Assembly: GCA_026702845.1 (NCBI GenBank)
Contig: JADCLS010000002.1
Span: 124,001 to 188,000 of the forward strand
Length of the DNA stretch: 64,000 bases
DNA from: Candidatus Heimdallarchaeota archaeon
GTDB taxonomy: Archaea; Asgardarchaeota; Heimdallarchaeia; Heimdallarchaeales; Kariarchaeaceae
Reading direction: 5' to 3'
Position 1 is the stretch's first letter. Each line of letters begins with the position of its first letter. The position numbers were made by a program, and so were the translations under genes. Shown here one piece after another: positions 19,707 through 29,116 of the stretch. The notes beneath the pieces are model-generated. The model was not told the origin of the DNA, did no database searches, and saw nothing but the letters and a program-made list of their open reading frames with translations.

Positions 19707-20280
19707 AGCTCTTGTAAAATTGTGGCAAAATTTCCACAATCTAGGGGAACCAAAGGATTCAATATTTAATAAATCATGTGATGATAGTTGTATCGTGTCA
19801 ACCAGTTATATTAGTCTAGAAGATTTAGCAGATATGAAACCTATAGAATGCCCACAACGAGGAGGAGTGAACTTCCCCTGTGTCATTTGCAAGGAATGCG
19901 AGATAGGAGAGAGCTCACTGGAATTTGGAGATGGTGTGATGATAGAGAAATCTGTGAATTCAGTACTCCTTCACTTATCCTTACACCTCAAGGAGGGAGA
20001 TCCCTTCGAACCATTTGTACTCAAACTACTCAAAAGCAGCATCAGTAAGATAGTGCCCTATGTACAGAAGGGAGATTGGGAGGAGGGTGACCTCACGATA
20101 ATGATTTCTGATGATAAAAAGGATGATGCGGAAATGGTTGAGCATATCAACGAGTTCCTCAACGGTTTTGTGGTACGCTGGAGACAATTATCCATTGAAT
20201 CAAAGAGAATGCTCAAGGATTGGTCAGATCGAATGGGAAAACAACTAGCATTGCAATATTTCAAAGAATTTTCCATGTAA
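19699..20280 (+). CDS. Cysteine-rich hypothetical protein
   Basis: A 193-residue protein opening at TTG 19699, with an internal ATG at 19834 as alternative start. The N-terminal third holds CPQRGG and FPCVICKEC, a possible zinc or metal site of four cysteines. The rest is helical and acidic, ending FKEFSM. It overlaps the CPBP protease gene by 8 nt, so co-translation is likely. I do not recognise a family. Confidence 0.6.
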   Translation: MDRALVKLWQNFHNLGEPKDSIFNKSCDDSCIVSTSYISLEDLADMKPIECPQRGGVNFPCVICKECEIGESSLEFGDGVMIEKSVNSVLLHLSLHLKEGDPFEPFVLKLLKSSISKIVPYVQKGDWEEGDLTIMISDDKKDDAEMVEHINEFLNGFVVRWRQLSIESKRMLKDWSDRMGKQLALQYFKEFSM

Positions 20281-20370
20281 AACAGTTTTGAAACATCGAG
20301 ATGAGAAATCCATCTCATTAGCTTATGACTTACCTGTTACATTTATTAGGATAATAATTATTCATCAACT

Positions 20371-20880
20371 ATGGTTGAATTGGAATATCTGATTTTATTA
20401 AACAATAGTGGCATTCCAATTTTCAGCTACAAGTTAAATCCAGATTATTTCATCTCTGATGATATTCTTTTTTCTGCATTTGTTGCCAGTTTGAATAGTA
20501 TGAATAATTTACGACCAACACAATTAGTGCTTGATGAGCGAGAAATCGAGGTTACTTACCATCCAGAACTGGGATTATCTACCATACTACTCAGTGATAG
20601 TGCGCTGGTTTTCTATAATATTGAGGAGATTGAGGTCATGGTGGGATTAGGAGTGGGCCAAGGAGCATTGAATAGTTTTACTTCGATGATTCAGATATCA
20701 CAACTTATGGGTGAGACCAAGAAGTATATGCTAGGGTTTACCAATGTTAATTGGTGGCAGTTAGATGATGAGACCAATGATGAATTTGAAAATGACTATC
20801 TACCTTTTGTCATCCATAAATATGTAGATCATAATCCAGATTGTTTTCTTGGAGATAAGTGTCAGTATTCTAACAAGTAA
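20371..20880 (+). CDS. Longin/roadblock-like small protein
   Basis: A 169-residue protein. The start YLILLNNSGIPIFSYKL is typical of longin- and roadblock-type domains (a strand carrying NxxGxPIF), followed by a long helix (DDILFSAFVASLNSM) and strands ERE-IEVTYHPEL and LSTILLSDS. Such domains in Asgard archaea and eukaryotes bind small GTPases or act in vesicle-trafficking complexes. The link is by pattern recognition, not by search. The C-terminal tail has HNPDCFLGDKC with two cysteines. It stands alone, 57 bp before an MFS transporter gene. Confidence 0.55.
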   Translation: MVELEYLILLNNSGIPIFSYKLNPDYFISDDILFSAFVASLNSMNNLRPTQLVLDEREIEVTYHPELGLSTILLSDSALVFYNIEEIEVMVGLGVGQGALNSFTSMIQISQLMGETKKYMLGFTNVNWWQLDDETNDEFENDYLPFVIHKYVDHNPDCFLGDKCQYSNK

Positions 20881-20937
20881 GAAATTATTATGGTAAATTA
20901 CCTAGCAGCTTTTATTTGATATTACTTTCAGATATAT

Positions 20938-22086
20938 ATGGAACTCAGAGACTGGGTGCTTCTTTTCACCTCTACCATGTCTATCGTTGCAGGTGCTGCA
21001 GTAACCGCAGTGCTTCCTGCCATTTCAGATCAATTCTCAGATATTGATCAGGTGGAGCTACTCACCAAGATGGTACTATCTCTTGGAAGCTTGGGAGTGG
21101 TTATTGGTGCCCCGATATCTGGATTTATTACAGATAAACTAGGTAGAAGGAAATTACTCCTGTGGTCCATCCTACTCTATATTATCTCAGGAACATCAGG
21201 ATTGTATTTGAATTCTTTCTATCTCATCTTGGTTTCTCGATTCATCCTTGGATTGGCCACATCAGGTATCATGACAACTGGAACCACCCTCATCGGTGAT
21301 TATTATGAGGGGATGAGACGGGAACAAATGATGGGTTATTCAGGAGCATTTATCGCTCTAGGAGGGATCTTCTCTGTTAGTATCGGGGGTTGGTTATCAG
21401 AATACTCTTGGCGTTTGCCATTTGGGATCTACTTGGTGTATATTTTTCTGCTCATAGGAGTGTATATTATAATCAATGATGTTCCAATACCAGATGAAGA
21501 TATTCAAACAAACGTAGAAATCAATTATCCAATTAAAGTAATGTTGATCTCCTACAGTTTCATATTTCTGTTTCAACTTACCTTTTATACTATACCTACG
21601 CAACTACCCTATCATATGGCTTCTATGTTAGGTTCAACCAGATCTATCATAGGCATAGCAATCGCCTTATCCAACGTGGCCAGTTTCATCTCTTCTACCT
21701 ATTTCTCATCCTTAATCAAGCGAATTGGATATTCACGATTGTTTCTCTTATCCTTCTCAACACAGGGGTTGGGATATATTGTATTGTATTATGCCCATGT
21801 TCTGGGATTGATAGTATTGGGGCTTATCCTTGTCGGGTTTGGCCTTGGAGTATCTGTTCCACTGGTCAATACATGGATGGTTGACAGAATACCTTTGATT
21901 ACTCGAGGAAAAATTATCGGTGGCTCGGTGATGATATATTTCCTGGCACGGTTTGTCTCTCCTTTACTAGCAGAACCGGTGCTATACCTTGGTTACCAGA
22001 ATGTGTATTTATTTGCCTCAATTCCTCTACTCTTAGTCTCTTTGGGATTTATTATGATTATTAGTCAAGAAATTACACGCAATTAA
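20938..22086 (+). CDS. MFS transporter
   Basis: A 382-residue protein with about 12 membrane segments. The signature loop between segments 2 and 3 is GFITDKLGRRKLLL, the GxxxDxxGRR motif of the major facilitator superfamily. Segment 4 has FILGLATSGIMTTG, and a second half-repeat is visible (LIKRIGYSRLFLLS). Length and motif fit the drug:H+ antiporter-type MFS carriers; the substrate is unknown. The 3' end overlaps a minus-strand zinc-ribbon gene by 4 bp. Confidence 0.9.
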   Translation: MELRDWVLLFTSTMSIVAGAAVTAVLPAISDQFSDIDQVELLTKMVLSLGSLGVVIGAPISGFITDKLGRRKLLLWSILLYIISGTSGLYLNSFYLILVSRFILGLATSGIMTTGTTLIGDYYEGMRREQMMGYSGAFIALGGIFSVSIGGWLSEYSWRLPFGIYLVYIFLLIGVYIIINDVPIPDEDIQTNVEINYPIKVMLISYSFIFLFQLTFYTIPTQLPYHMASMLGSTRSIIGIAIALSNVASFISSTYFSSLIKRIGYSRLFLLSFSTQGLGYIVLYYAHVLGLIVLGLILVGFGLGVSVPLVNTWMVDRIPLITRGKIIGGSVMIYFLARFVSPLLAEPVLYLGYQNVYLFASIPLLLVSLGFIMIISQEITRN

Positions 22087-22310
22087 TCATCATCCCTTCT
22101 ACCCTCAATCCAGTTGCGGTAGCGGATGCGATCCTTACGTTTTTTCCTTTCCTTTCGCTCTTCATTCTCACCAGTCAGCTCTGCAATCTCATCCTTTGCT
22201 CGCTTGTGAGCCTGTTCAATTTCCCAGGGCTTCAAGCTGAGACCACAGCGTTGGCAGGTATAGAAGTTGCCAAGCTTCTTCATATCGAACGCACAGTCAG
22301 GGCATTTCAT
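22083..22310 (-). CDS. Small zinc-ribbon protein with charged tail
   Basis: A 75-residue protein. The first 25 residues, CPDC and CQRCGL, make a C-x2-C...C-x2-C zinc ribbon. The remaining 50 residues are highly charged (EERKERKKRKDRIRYRNW), suggesting RNA or ribosome binding. It converges with the MFS gene, overlapping by 4 bp. No named family is recognised. Confidence 0.65.
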   Translation of the reverse strand: MKCPDCAFDMKKLGNFYTCQRCGLSLKPWEIEQAHKRAKDEIAELTGENEERKERKKRKDRIRYRNWIEGRRDDD

Positions 22311-22455
22311 CTAGATTTATTCTTCTCTTTCAATTAAAAAAAGATACGGATATTGGGCGATAAAAAATCCAAAAGAAATTTGAGTTAGAATCTTATTCTG
22401 TTCATTAATTCACCCAAATCTTATTTATCTAATCTAACAAGAGGATAGTATACCT

Positions 22456-22737
22456 ATGACCACCATTGCTCATCACCTAAGATGTGATTCACGAAAAGTA
22501 TGTTCACAGTGCTCTATATATCTCTGGAAACCTAATCCAAAGGAACCAAAATTCTATTTCTACTGTCCTTCCTGTAAACATGATATCCTCTGTGATCGAG
22601 GCCTTATCACATCCTTTGAGTATGATGATTCCATGATGGCTGAGAAAGCAAGACATCTATGTTTAATCTGCAGAAATGAAGTCGAGGATCGACAGTGGCC
22701 AGAACCCACAGGTAAAAGACTGGATATGATCAGTTAA
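22456..22737 (+). CDS. Small cysteine-rich zinc-binding protein
   Basis: A 93-residue protein with CSQC, CPSC and CLIC pairs, giving two possible zinc-binding sites. An internal FYFYCPSCKHDILC segment resembles a zinc ribbon. It overlaps the convergent membrane-protein gene by 4 bp at its 3' end. The real function is unknown. The start ATG at 22456 follows AGAGGATAG, a weak ribosome-binding site. Confidence 0.6.
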   Translation: MTTIAHHLRCDSRKVCSQCSIYLWKPNPKEPKFYFYCPSCKHDILCDRGLITSFEYDDSMMAEKARHLCLICRNEVEDRQWPEPTGKRLDMIS

Positions 22738-23810
22738 TTCCAATACAGATTTTTTTCAAAGACAGTATCATCACCATTCTGCTGGAATCTCACCACACAT
22801 CCATGAGATTTACTATGATTGCCAACTACTTCAATCTCTACATGAGTTAATTCACCAGGATTGATTGTTCTGGGCTCGATGGACTTTACTCTCTCGATTT
22901 GCTGTAGTGATTCTGTTTGGTATAGCATGGCACAGTTGACAATTTTTATAGGCCTCGGATAACACATCACCATTATCTTAACAGTGGATACGATCTTCTC
23001 CATATCATAATATAGTGGTTCTAACTCATTTGCACGTATCCCAATAATAGATGAAGGTAGATCCCCTAGTTGCACCATGATTATAGTTAAAACAATAACA
23101 ATCAAGATTATAAACGAAATGAAATCAAAAGAGAGGGCAAAGAATGCATGTAATGCAAGAAATATCAAGGAGTAGAAGAATAACAGTTGGGAAAAACTAT
23201 CCGTGAATAATAGAGCAAAACGAGACCATCTACTATTCCAAGACAATGTGACAAGCCTGTTTAGCCGTTCTGCACGAGTATTGGGTATAATGGCTTTGGA
23301 ATTTTTCAAACCCTCTAGCTCCTCAGCAAATTGTTCAAGATCAGACTTGTCGAATTCATATTCAGAGAGATAAATAGCTGAATCATTCATTCCTGATCGA
23401 TTAAATTTCTTCAATTCTGTATCCAATATGATAGCCAGAGAGGGAAGATCATTCTCATTCATCGATTTGAGATCAACAAATTCAACAGTTACAACAGCAG
23501 TAAGAGGTATGAATGCCCTTCTGAGCCAAGTATATGGTATGGAGATACCAGCCTCGGTTAATCGGTACACATCCCTATCCTTGAGGGTATGTCTCCGAAT
23601 GAAGTAGAGAAGAGGTAAGATGAGAAGGGAATACCATTCAATCCGAGCATAATATACTTGGATGATCAGTGCCAATAGCACTGCAGGCCAGTAGTATTTA
23701 AATGTAGAATCTATTCTGCTTCTCTGACCCTGTTTATCTCTCTTGGATCTAAGAATCCGTGGATCAGCACGGTTACTAAGAGCTTTGAGATCAAGCATTT
23801 GTTCACTCAT
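22734..23810 (-). CDS. Membrane protein with PH-like soluble regions, unknown
   Basis: A 358-residue protein from the ATG at 23810; a TTG 24 nt upstream is less likely. Four hydrophobic segments are seen, two at residues about 42-75 and two at about 205-250. Between them a strand-rich stretch (DVYRLTEAGISIPYTWLRRA then VTVEFVDLKS) resembles a bacterial PH-like domain, as does the C-terminal strand-rich part. The arrangement, two membrane hairpins alternating with soluble domains, is known from uncharacterised PH-domain membrane proteins; I hold this only as a resemblance. Confidence 0.6.
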   Translation of the reverse strand: MSEQMLDLKALSNRADPRILRSKRDKQGQRSRIDSTFKYYWPAVLLALIIQVYYARIEWYSLLILPLLYFIRRHTLKDRDVYRLTEAGISIPYTWLRRAFIPLTAVVTVEFVDLKSMNENDLPSLAIILDTELKKFNRSGMNDSAIYLSEYEFDKSDLEQFAEELEGLKNSKAIIPNTRAERLNRLVTLSWNSRWSRFALLFTDSFSQLLFFYSLIFLALHAFFALSFDFISFIILIVIVLTIIMVQLGDLPSSIIGIRANELEPLYYDMEKIVSTVKIMVMCYPRPIKIVNCAMLYQTESLQQIERVKSIEPRTINPGELTHVEIEVVGNHSKSHGCVVRFQQNGDDTVFEKNLYWN

Positions 23811-23951
23811 AACATCCCTGTTGAATGCCCACAAAATAAGCTTATTACTGAACCAAAAAGTGGAGAGGGATTCGTTTTATTACTACTTCAAAAATCCATT
23901 CAGATGAGGAAAATTTAATAGTCCACAACTTGTAGGTTTTATGTGGAATAA

Positions 23952-24212
23952 ATGAAATCACAGTTACCGATTAGATCTGCAATAATTGAGATCCTAAATG
24001 ATAAAAACGGTGAAATGCTAGATTCTGATCTTCTTCTGGCTTTAAAGAAACGATATGGTGAGAAAAACTTCTCAGATAATGATATAAATCGTAATCTCAT
24101 CAGCCTAGAAACTCAGGGATTAATCCATGTATCTGTTCTAACAAAGAATAAAAGGAGAATTAAACAGGTGGGAGATATGGAAGGACTAATTCTTGGTGTA
24201 GAGGAAGACTAG
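23952..24212 (+). CDS. Small winged-helix DNA-binding protein
   Basis: An 86-residue protein whose whole length fits one winged helix: IRSAIIEILNDKNGE, LDSDLLLALKKRYG, a recognition helix-like DNDINRNLISLETQGLI, and a wing VSVLTKNKRRIKQV. The final residues are acidic. Such proteins regulate transcription or are part of RNA polymerase-associated factors in archaea. It precedes a small GTPase gene by 93 bp on the same strand. Confidence 0.65.
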   Translation: MKSQLPIRSAIIEILNDKNGEMLDSDLLLALKKRYGEKNFSDNDINRNLISLETQGLIHVSVLTKNKRRIKQVGDMEGLILGVEED

Positions 24213-24305
24213 TAGAAAGAATACAATATCACATCAATTGAATTAACAATTCTCTGTAATAGTATACTATACTTTTTTATGAAGTGCTGAGCAGATTTAA
24301 TATAG

Positions 24306-24872
24306 ATGGCCATCGAAGAAGCAAGTGACTATATTTTCAAGATCATCGCTGTGGGTGATGCAGGTGTAGGTAAATCTGCATTAACCATTCGATTTGCACA
24401 CAATAGCTTCTCAGACAGTTATGCTGTTACATTGGGTATGAACCTAGTTTCAAAGCACATAGAACTGGGCCAGACATCTGTTGAATATACAGTATGGGAT
24501 ATTGGAGGACAACCCAACTTCCAAACCATTTTGCCTATGTATTACCGTGGAGCATTAGGAGCACTGGTTGTGTATGATCTGACTAAAAAAGAATCATTCG
24601 ATAATATCGTACATTGGATCGATGATATTAAGAAATATTGTGATGAAGTACCTCTGGTTGTTATAGGAAATAAAAGTGATCTAATTGATGAGAGAGCACT
24701 AACCGAAGTACAGGGTAAAGAGATGGCAGAGACATTACGGGCACGATGGAGCAAGGATATTCATTTCATTGAAACAAGTGCTAAGCAAGATATTGGTGTT
24801 ACTCAGGCCTTCATGGATCTAGCTGAGTCTATTCTAAAAATGATAAAGGAAGAAGAAGAAGAGGAAGATTGA
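24306..24872 (+). CDS. Rab-like small GTPase
   Basis: A 188-residue GTPase. G1 is GDAGVGKSA (residues 17-25), G2 Thr in TLGMN, G3 WDIGGQ, G4 NKSD, and G5 ETSAK. The sequence YIFKIIAVGDAGVGKSALT and DSYAVTLG follow Rab family spacing. The C-terminus is an acidic run EEEEEED with no prenylation cysteine. The second Gly in DIGGQ replaces the usual Ala, which may alter hydrolysis. It is 58 bp upstream of the glycogen synthase gene, and a shared operon is possible. Confidence 0.92.
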   Translation: MAIEEASDYIFKIIAVGDAGVGKSALTIRFAHNSFSDSYAVTLGMNLVSKHIELGQTSVEYTVWDIGGQPNFQTILPMYYRGALGALVVYDLTKKESFDNIVHWIDDIKKYCDEVPLVVIGNKSDLIDERALTEVQGKEMAETLRARWSKDIHFIETSAKQDIGVTQAFMDLAESILKMIKEEEEEED

Positions 24873-24930
24873 AGAGATAACTAGTTATGAGACAGAAGAA
24901 TAAAATATTCAAGAAAATTTCAATCATTGG

Positions 24931-26322
24931 ATGAAAATTCTATGGATTACCTCAGAACTCCACCCAATTGCTAAAGCTGGTGGGTTGGCTGATGTCAGCC
25001 TAGCTTTACCCCAAGTCCTGAAGCAACTAAATCAGGATATAAGGATCATCCTACCATGGTATCATAATTTTGAAACTGACGAAGAACCAGAAGTCATTTT
25101 TCATTGTACTGATATTGATGATCTAGAATTTAGTATACTAGAAACTATAGTTCCTAGAACTAACATACCACTATACCTGGTAAAATCTAGTATATTTGAA
25201 GGAGAAATATATGAAGAAAAGAAATCTGATCCAGGGATGCGGTTCGAGAGATTTGGGTGGGTAATCACAGAGTTTATTGCAAAAGGTATATGGGAACCTG
25301 AGATCATCCACACCAATGATTGGCCTTCTGGACCAGCAATTGCCTATATCAGACAATTTCGGGATAGAAATAGGAACCAATTACCAAAGATTGTTTTCAC
25401 CATCCACAATCTTGCCTACCAAGGTGGATTTTCTGCCAAATATTTGGAGAGAGAGCTGAATGAGAACTACTTAAGAGATTTACGAGAACAGAAAAATCCA
25501 CAAAAGGTCAGGTATTTACGAATTGCGCTTAAATGGGCAGATAAACTGATGACAGTAAGTGAAACTTATGCAACAGAGATCCTGACACCTGATTATGGTT
25601 ATGGTTTGGAAGTAGATCTTCAAGCACATATGCTACCAGTAGGAGGAATCATCAATGGTATTGATACTCATGAATGGGATCCAGAAACCGATCCTTTTAT
25701 CAAGGTTAGGTACTCTAAAGATACACTGGCTGATAAAAAGGAGAACAAGACCGATTTGCAAAAAAGCTTTGGATTACCCGAAAATAACCATTTTCTCTTT
25801 GGTATTGTTACTCGGTTAGTATATCAGAAGGGATTAGATCTAATCATGGAATCTCTTGAGCACCTGATAACACTTCCGATCCAATTCGTCCTCTTGGGTT
25901 CTGGAGATCCAGAAATGGAGAATTCTTTTGTTAATCTACAAAATCGATACCCTACTAAGATCGCAGTTAGAATAGGTTATGATCCCCACTTGTCACATAA
26001 ACTGATTGCTGGGGTAGATGCATTCCTGATACCATCAAGATATGAACCATGTGGATTGACACAGCTCTATGCCATGCGTTATGGAACCGTCCCCATTGCT
26101 CGTAGAACGGGAGGTTTAGCAGATACAGTTGATACTAGTACAGGTTTCCTATTTGACGACTACTCCTCCATGCAGCTATATAAAAGCATACTCAAGGCAC
26201 TGGAAATGTTTCAGAACGAAGAGGATTGGATGAAATTGCAAAAACAAGGAATGAGTAAGAATTTTTCATGGGAGCTCCCAGCACAGCAATGGATACAGGT
26301 ATATTCATCGCTACTCAGATGA
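24931..26322 (+). CDS. glgA: Glycogen/starch synthase (GT5 family)
   Basis: A 463-residue glycosyltransferase. The N-terminal KAGGLADV (residues about 17-24) is the ADP-glucose-binding signature of GT5. The first domain has TIHNLAYQG. The second domain has TRLVYQKGLDL and the catalytic-fold motif SRYEPCGLTQLYAMRYGT with the retaining-type EPCG core, and RTGGLADTV near the end. It adds glucose from an NDP-glucose donor to an alpha-1,4-glucan chain. With the following nucleotidyltransferase and phosphohexomutase genes it forms a sugar-polymer cluster. Confidence 0.93.
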   Translation: MKILWITSELHPIAKAGGLADVSLALPQVLKQLNQDIRIILPWYHNFETDEEPEVIFHCTDIDDLEFSILETIVPRTNIPLYLVKSSIFEGEIYEEKKSDPGMRFERFGWVITEFIAKGIWEPEIIHTNDWPSGPAIAYIRQFRDRNRNQLPKIVFTIHNLAYQGGFSAKYLERELNENYLRDLREQKNPQKVRYLRIALKWADKLMTVSETYATEILTPDYGYGLEVDLQAHMLPVGGIINGIDTHEWDPETDPFIKVRYSKDTLADKKENKTDLQKSFGLPENNHFLFGIVTRLVYQKGLDLIMESLEHLITLPIQFVLLGSGDPEMENSFVNLQNRYPTKIAVRIGYDPHLSHKLIAGVDAFLIPSRYEPCGLTQLYAMRYGTVPIARRTGGLADTVDTSTGFLFDDYSSMQLYKSILKALEMFQNEEDWMKLQKQGMSKNFSWELPAQQWIQVYSSLLR

Positions 26323-26400
26323 GGCAGAAACATTTTTCCATCTAATCATAGGAATTAATTTGATACCGTATGCATAGGTAACGATCAAGAGGAATTTTCA

Positions 26401-27522
26401 TTGAGTTGGATGGCAGTCATTCTTGCAGGTGGTATTGGATCTAGGTTATTTCCATTAACCAAAGAACGACCTAAACCACTCGTTCCCATTGCAAACAGGG
26501 CTATGATAGATTATGCAATCACATCATTAAGGGATGCAGGAATTCGAAAAATTGTGATTGCAGTGAAATATCTTGGTGATCAAATTCGAGAATGGATTGA
26601 AAATCATCCTTATGAGGATACTGAAATCATTATTCCTGATATTGATCCCCGAGATACTGCAGATGCAGTGCGATTATGTGCGGATCACATTGATCGTAAC
26701 TTTATAGTGACGATGAGTGATATAGTTACCAATCTAGACATAAAAGATGCTATTGATTTTCATGAAGCACATGGTCAAATTGCAACTATTTGCCTTAAAC
26801 CTGTAGATTCACCAGGTCAGTTTGGATTAACCATGCTTGATAATGCAGGCAGAATACATCTATTCCTAGAGAAACCCAGTCCAACTGAGCTGTTGATGAC
26901 AACAATGACCTTTACAGGTAAGGCTGAAACCTTACATATGCATCACAATTTAGCAAATATCGGAATTTATGTTTTTAACAGTACCATGCGAGATATCTTG
27001 ATAAATTATGGTGATCTTATGGATTTTGGCAAACATGTCTTTCCATTTCTACTTGATTACAAGTATGATGTTAGAGGATTCTTATCAACACCTTATTGGA
27101 TGGATGCTGGAACTATTTTAAAATACATCTGGACGAATAATGATGTGGCAAAGCGATGGGCATTTCCCTATCTCCCTATTGAAGAGGATAAGGGAGATGG
27201 ATATTACCAAGGTAATAATGTGGAATTGAATCCAAATTGTACCATTATTCCACCGGTAGTATTAGGTGATAGATCAATAGTAGAGAATGGATGTACTATT
27301 GGCCCCAATGTCACAATCGGATCTGATGTGAAAATTGGAGCAGGATCGAATATTAAAAATTCAGTTATTTGGAATCATTCTTCCATAGACTGTGATACCA
27401 TCATGGAAAAAACAGTGGTGGCTGAATCTGTTAAAATTGTGACAAAATTAGTTGTGAAAAGGGTTTTTCCCAGTAATACCATCGTTACTGATGATAATAT
27501 TGACCAGTTTACATGGAAGTGA
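26401..27522 (+). CDS. Sugar-phosphate nucleotidyltransferase with left-handed beta-helix domain
   Basis: A 373-residue protein. The N-terminal domain begins MAVILAGGIGSRLFPLTKERPKPLVPI, the signature of nucleotidyltransferases that activate hexose-1-phosphates. A second catalytic part holds TMSDIVTN and YWMDAGT. Residues about 285-350 show hexapeptide-repeat character (ILGDRSIVENGCTIGPNVTI), a beta-helix as in GlmU or GlgC. A Shine-Dalgarno-like GAGGAA lies 6 nt before TTG 26401, so I keep that start; ATG 26410 is the alternative. It probably supplies NDP-glucose to the glycogen synthase 78 bp upstream. Confidence 0.85.
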   Translation: MSWMAVILAGGIGSRLFPLTKERPKPLVPIANRAMIDYAITSLRDAGIRKIVIAVKYLGDQIREWIENHPYEDTEIIIPDIDPRDTADAVRLCADHIDRNFIVTMSDIVTNLDIKDAIDFHEAHGQIATICLKPVDSPGQFGLTMLDNAGRIHLFLEKPSPTELLMTTMTFTGKAETLHMHHNLANIGIYVFNSTMRDILINYGDLMDFGKHVFPFLLDYKYDVRGFLSTPYWMDAGTILKYIWTNNDVAKRWAFPYLPIEEDKGDGYYQGNNVELNPNCTIIPPVVLGDRSIVENGCTIGPNVTIGSDVKIGAGSNIKNSVIWNHSSIDCDTIMEKTVVAESVKIVTKLVVKRVFPSNTIVTDDNIDQFTWK

Positions 27523-27526
27523 TAGT

Positions 27527-28909
27527 ATGAAAGAAGAATATAAAGATATTATATCCGATAGAATTGTAGGAACCTCAAAGGAAATCCTACCAGAATTCTC
27601 CGCAACACTTGGTGCTGTCTTGGGTACATGGCTGAAAAACAAGGCAACTATAGCAATTGCTAGAGATTTTAGGACGGATAGCAGAATGATGAAACGAGCA
27701 TTTACTTCTGGGTTGATGTCAAGTGGAATTTCTGCCATTGATTTTCATGCAGTACCCACACCTCTATTACAATTTTACATTCGACGGTTTGGTGCTGATG
27801 CTGGAGTTATGTTCACTTCATCTCATTATGAGGGAGATAAAAAAGGGATTAGGATTTTCAATGAAACTGGTTCAGAATTGACTGCAAATCAATTAGCCGA
27901 GGTGAAGAATATTCTCTTATCAAATGAGATCAGAAGAGTGGATCCATCTGAGATGACAGATATATCTGATGCAACCGGGGGTGTTGATGTGTATGTAGCT
28001 GCCATCAAGAATGTAATAGATTGGAAAATTATAGCAGAGAAACATCTTAAAGTTGTGATTGATTGTGCTCTGGGACCAGTATCGAATGTCTTGCCTGCAA
28101 TGCTTTCAGATATGAATGTGGAGGTTATTGCAATCAATTCCTTTTCACCAAAAAGTATACCCAAAACTCTTCCAAACTCCGAGTCTTTGGTCTCGCTAGC
28201 CAAAACAGTGAAGGCAAACGAGGCAGACATTGGAATCGCATTTGATGTGGAGGGTTCAAGAGTAGTGATTTGTGATGAAAATGGTACTCTGCGTAGTACA
28301 GATAAAATCGCAGGTTTATTGATTTCAAGGGTAATTCAATCAAGTAAAGGCAAGATCATCATTTCTGATAGCTTATCTAGAAGTATTGAGGATATTGTTG
28401 CGAGTTTTGGAAAAGAAGAACATGAGGTAATTAGAGTTGCAGATGAACCTGGAGTAATCGCTAAAACTATACGAGATAATCTAGGTATTTATGGTGTGAG
28501 TGATGAGGGATCGTTCTGGCAGCCTTCATTCACTGTTGATTCAGATGGAATATTCACAGCCTTGAAATTGCTTGAATTATTGGCCAAGGAAGATACAGAA
28601 CTCTCCACCTTGTTGGATAATCTGCCACAGCTCCCGAACAATCACCGAGAGATTGTAGTATCAAATAATAAAGAAAATAATTTATTCACCTATCTAGAGA
28701 ATTGTAATTTCAACCAAAAACTCGGTTTTTCAAAATGCATAGATACTCTTTCCGGTTTGAAAGTTGTATTCAAAAATGGATGGGTTCAAGTAACTCCCAG
28801 TTCAAAAGATCAAACAATTATTCGACTCACAGCAGAAGCAAATCCATTTCAAGATTCAAATAAATATCTTGATGATGTGGTTTCAAAAATAAAAAAATTC
28901 AAAGTATAA
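27527..28909 (+). CDS. Phosphohexomutase-family protein (phosphoglucomutase/phosphomannomutase) with altered metal loop
   Basis: A 460-residue protein of normal family length; start chosen at ATG 27527, 5 nt after the previous stop. The active-site serine region is MFTSSHYEGDKKGIRIF and the N-terminal GTSKEILPEFS is family-typical. The metal-binding loop, normally D-x-D-x-D-R, reads FDVEGSR, with Glu and Ser in place of the second and third Asp. The substrate loop GVSDEGSF also deviates from GGExSG. The fold is clear, but full activity is uncertain. By context it would interconvert hexose-6- and -1-phosphate for the glycogen pathway. Confidence 0.8.
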   Translation: MKEEYKDIISDRIVGTSKEILPEFSATLGAVLGTWLKNKATIAIARDFRTDSRMMKRAFTSGLMSSGISAIDFHAVPTPLLQFYIRRFGADAGVMFTSSHYEGDKKGIRIFNETGSELTANQLAEVKNILLSNEIRRVDPSEMTDISDATGGVDVYVAAIKNVIDWKIIAEKHLKVVIDCALGPVSNVLPAMLSDMNVEVIAINSFSPKSIPKTLPNSESLVSLAKTVKANEADIGIAFDVEGSRVVICDENGTLRSTDKIAGLLISRVIQSSKGKIIISDSLSRSIEDIVASFGKEEHEVIRVADEPGVIAKTIRDNLGIYGVSDEGSFWQPSFTVDSDGIFTALKLLELLAKEDTELSTLLDNLPQLPNNHREIVVSNNKENNLFTYLENCNFNQKLGFSKCIDTLSGLKVVFKNGWVQVTPSSKDQTIIRLTAEANPFQDSNKYLDDVVSKIKKFKV

Positions 28910-29108
28910 GAGTATGATTATTTTTTAACTAGGATACTGTGTTTCGACTTGAAAATATTAAAATGCAAATTCATTAGCTGTATCAATAAGAATTGAATAT
29001 CAAATATCGCGAAAATTTTTTTATTTATCAATAGATTAGTTGACTAATAGTAATAATTAAATAGTACTCGCGTTAAACTACAAATGTTCGCGAATAATAG
29101 ATATTAGC

Positions 29109-29116
29109 TATAATAA
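29109..29116 (+). promoter_or_regulatory. TATA-like box of the interrupted methyltransferase gene
   Basis: TATAATAA sits 48 nt before the ATG at 29164, the normal distance for an archaeal TATA box plus a short leader. A ribosome-binding-site-like GAGAGGAT lies 6 nt before the start. Two TCGCGA palindromes occur upstream at 29007-29012 and 29088-29093. This promoter probably still transcribes the gene's 5' fragment and possibly the transposon copy behind it. Confidence 0.45.
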
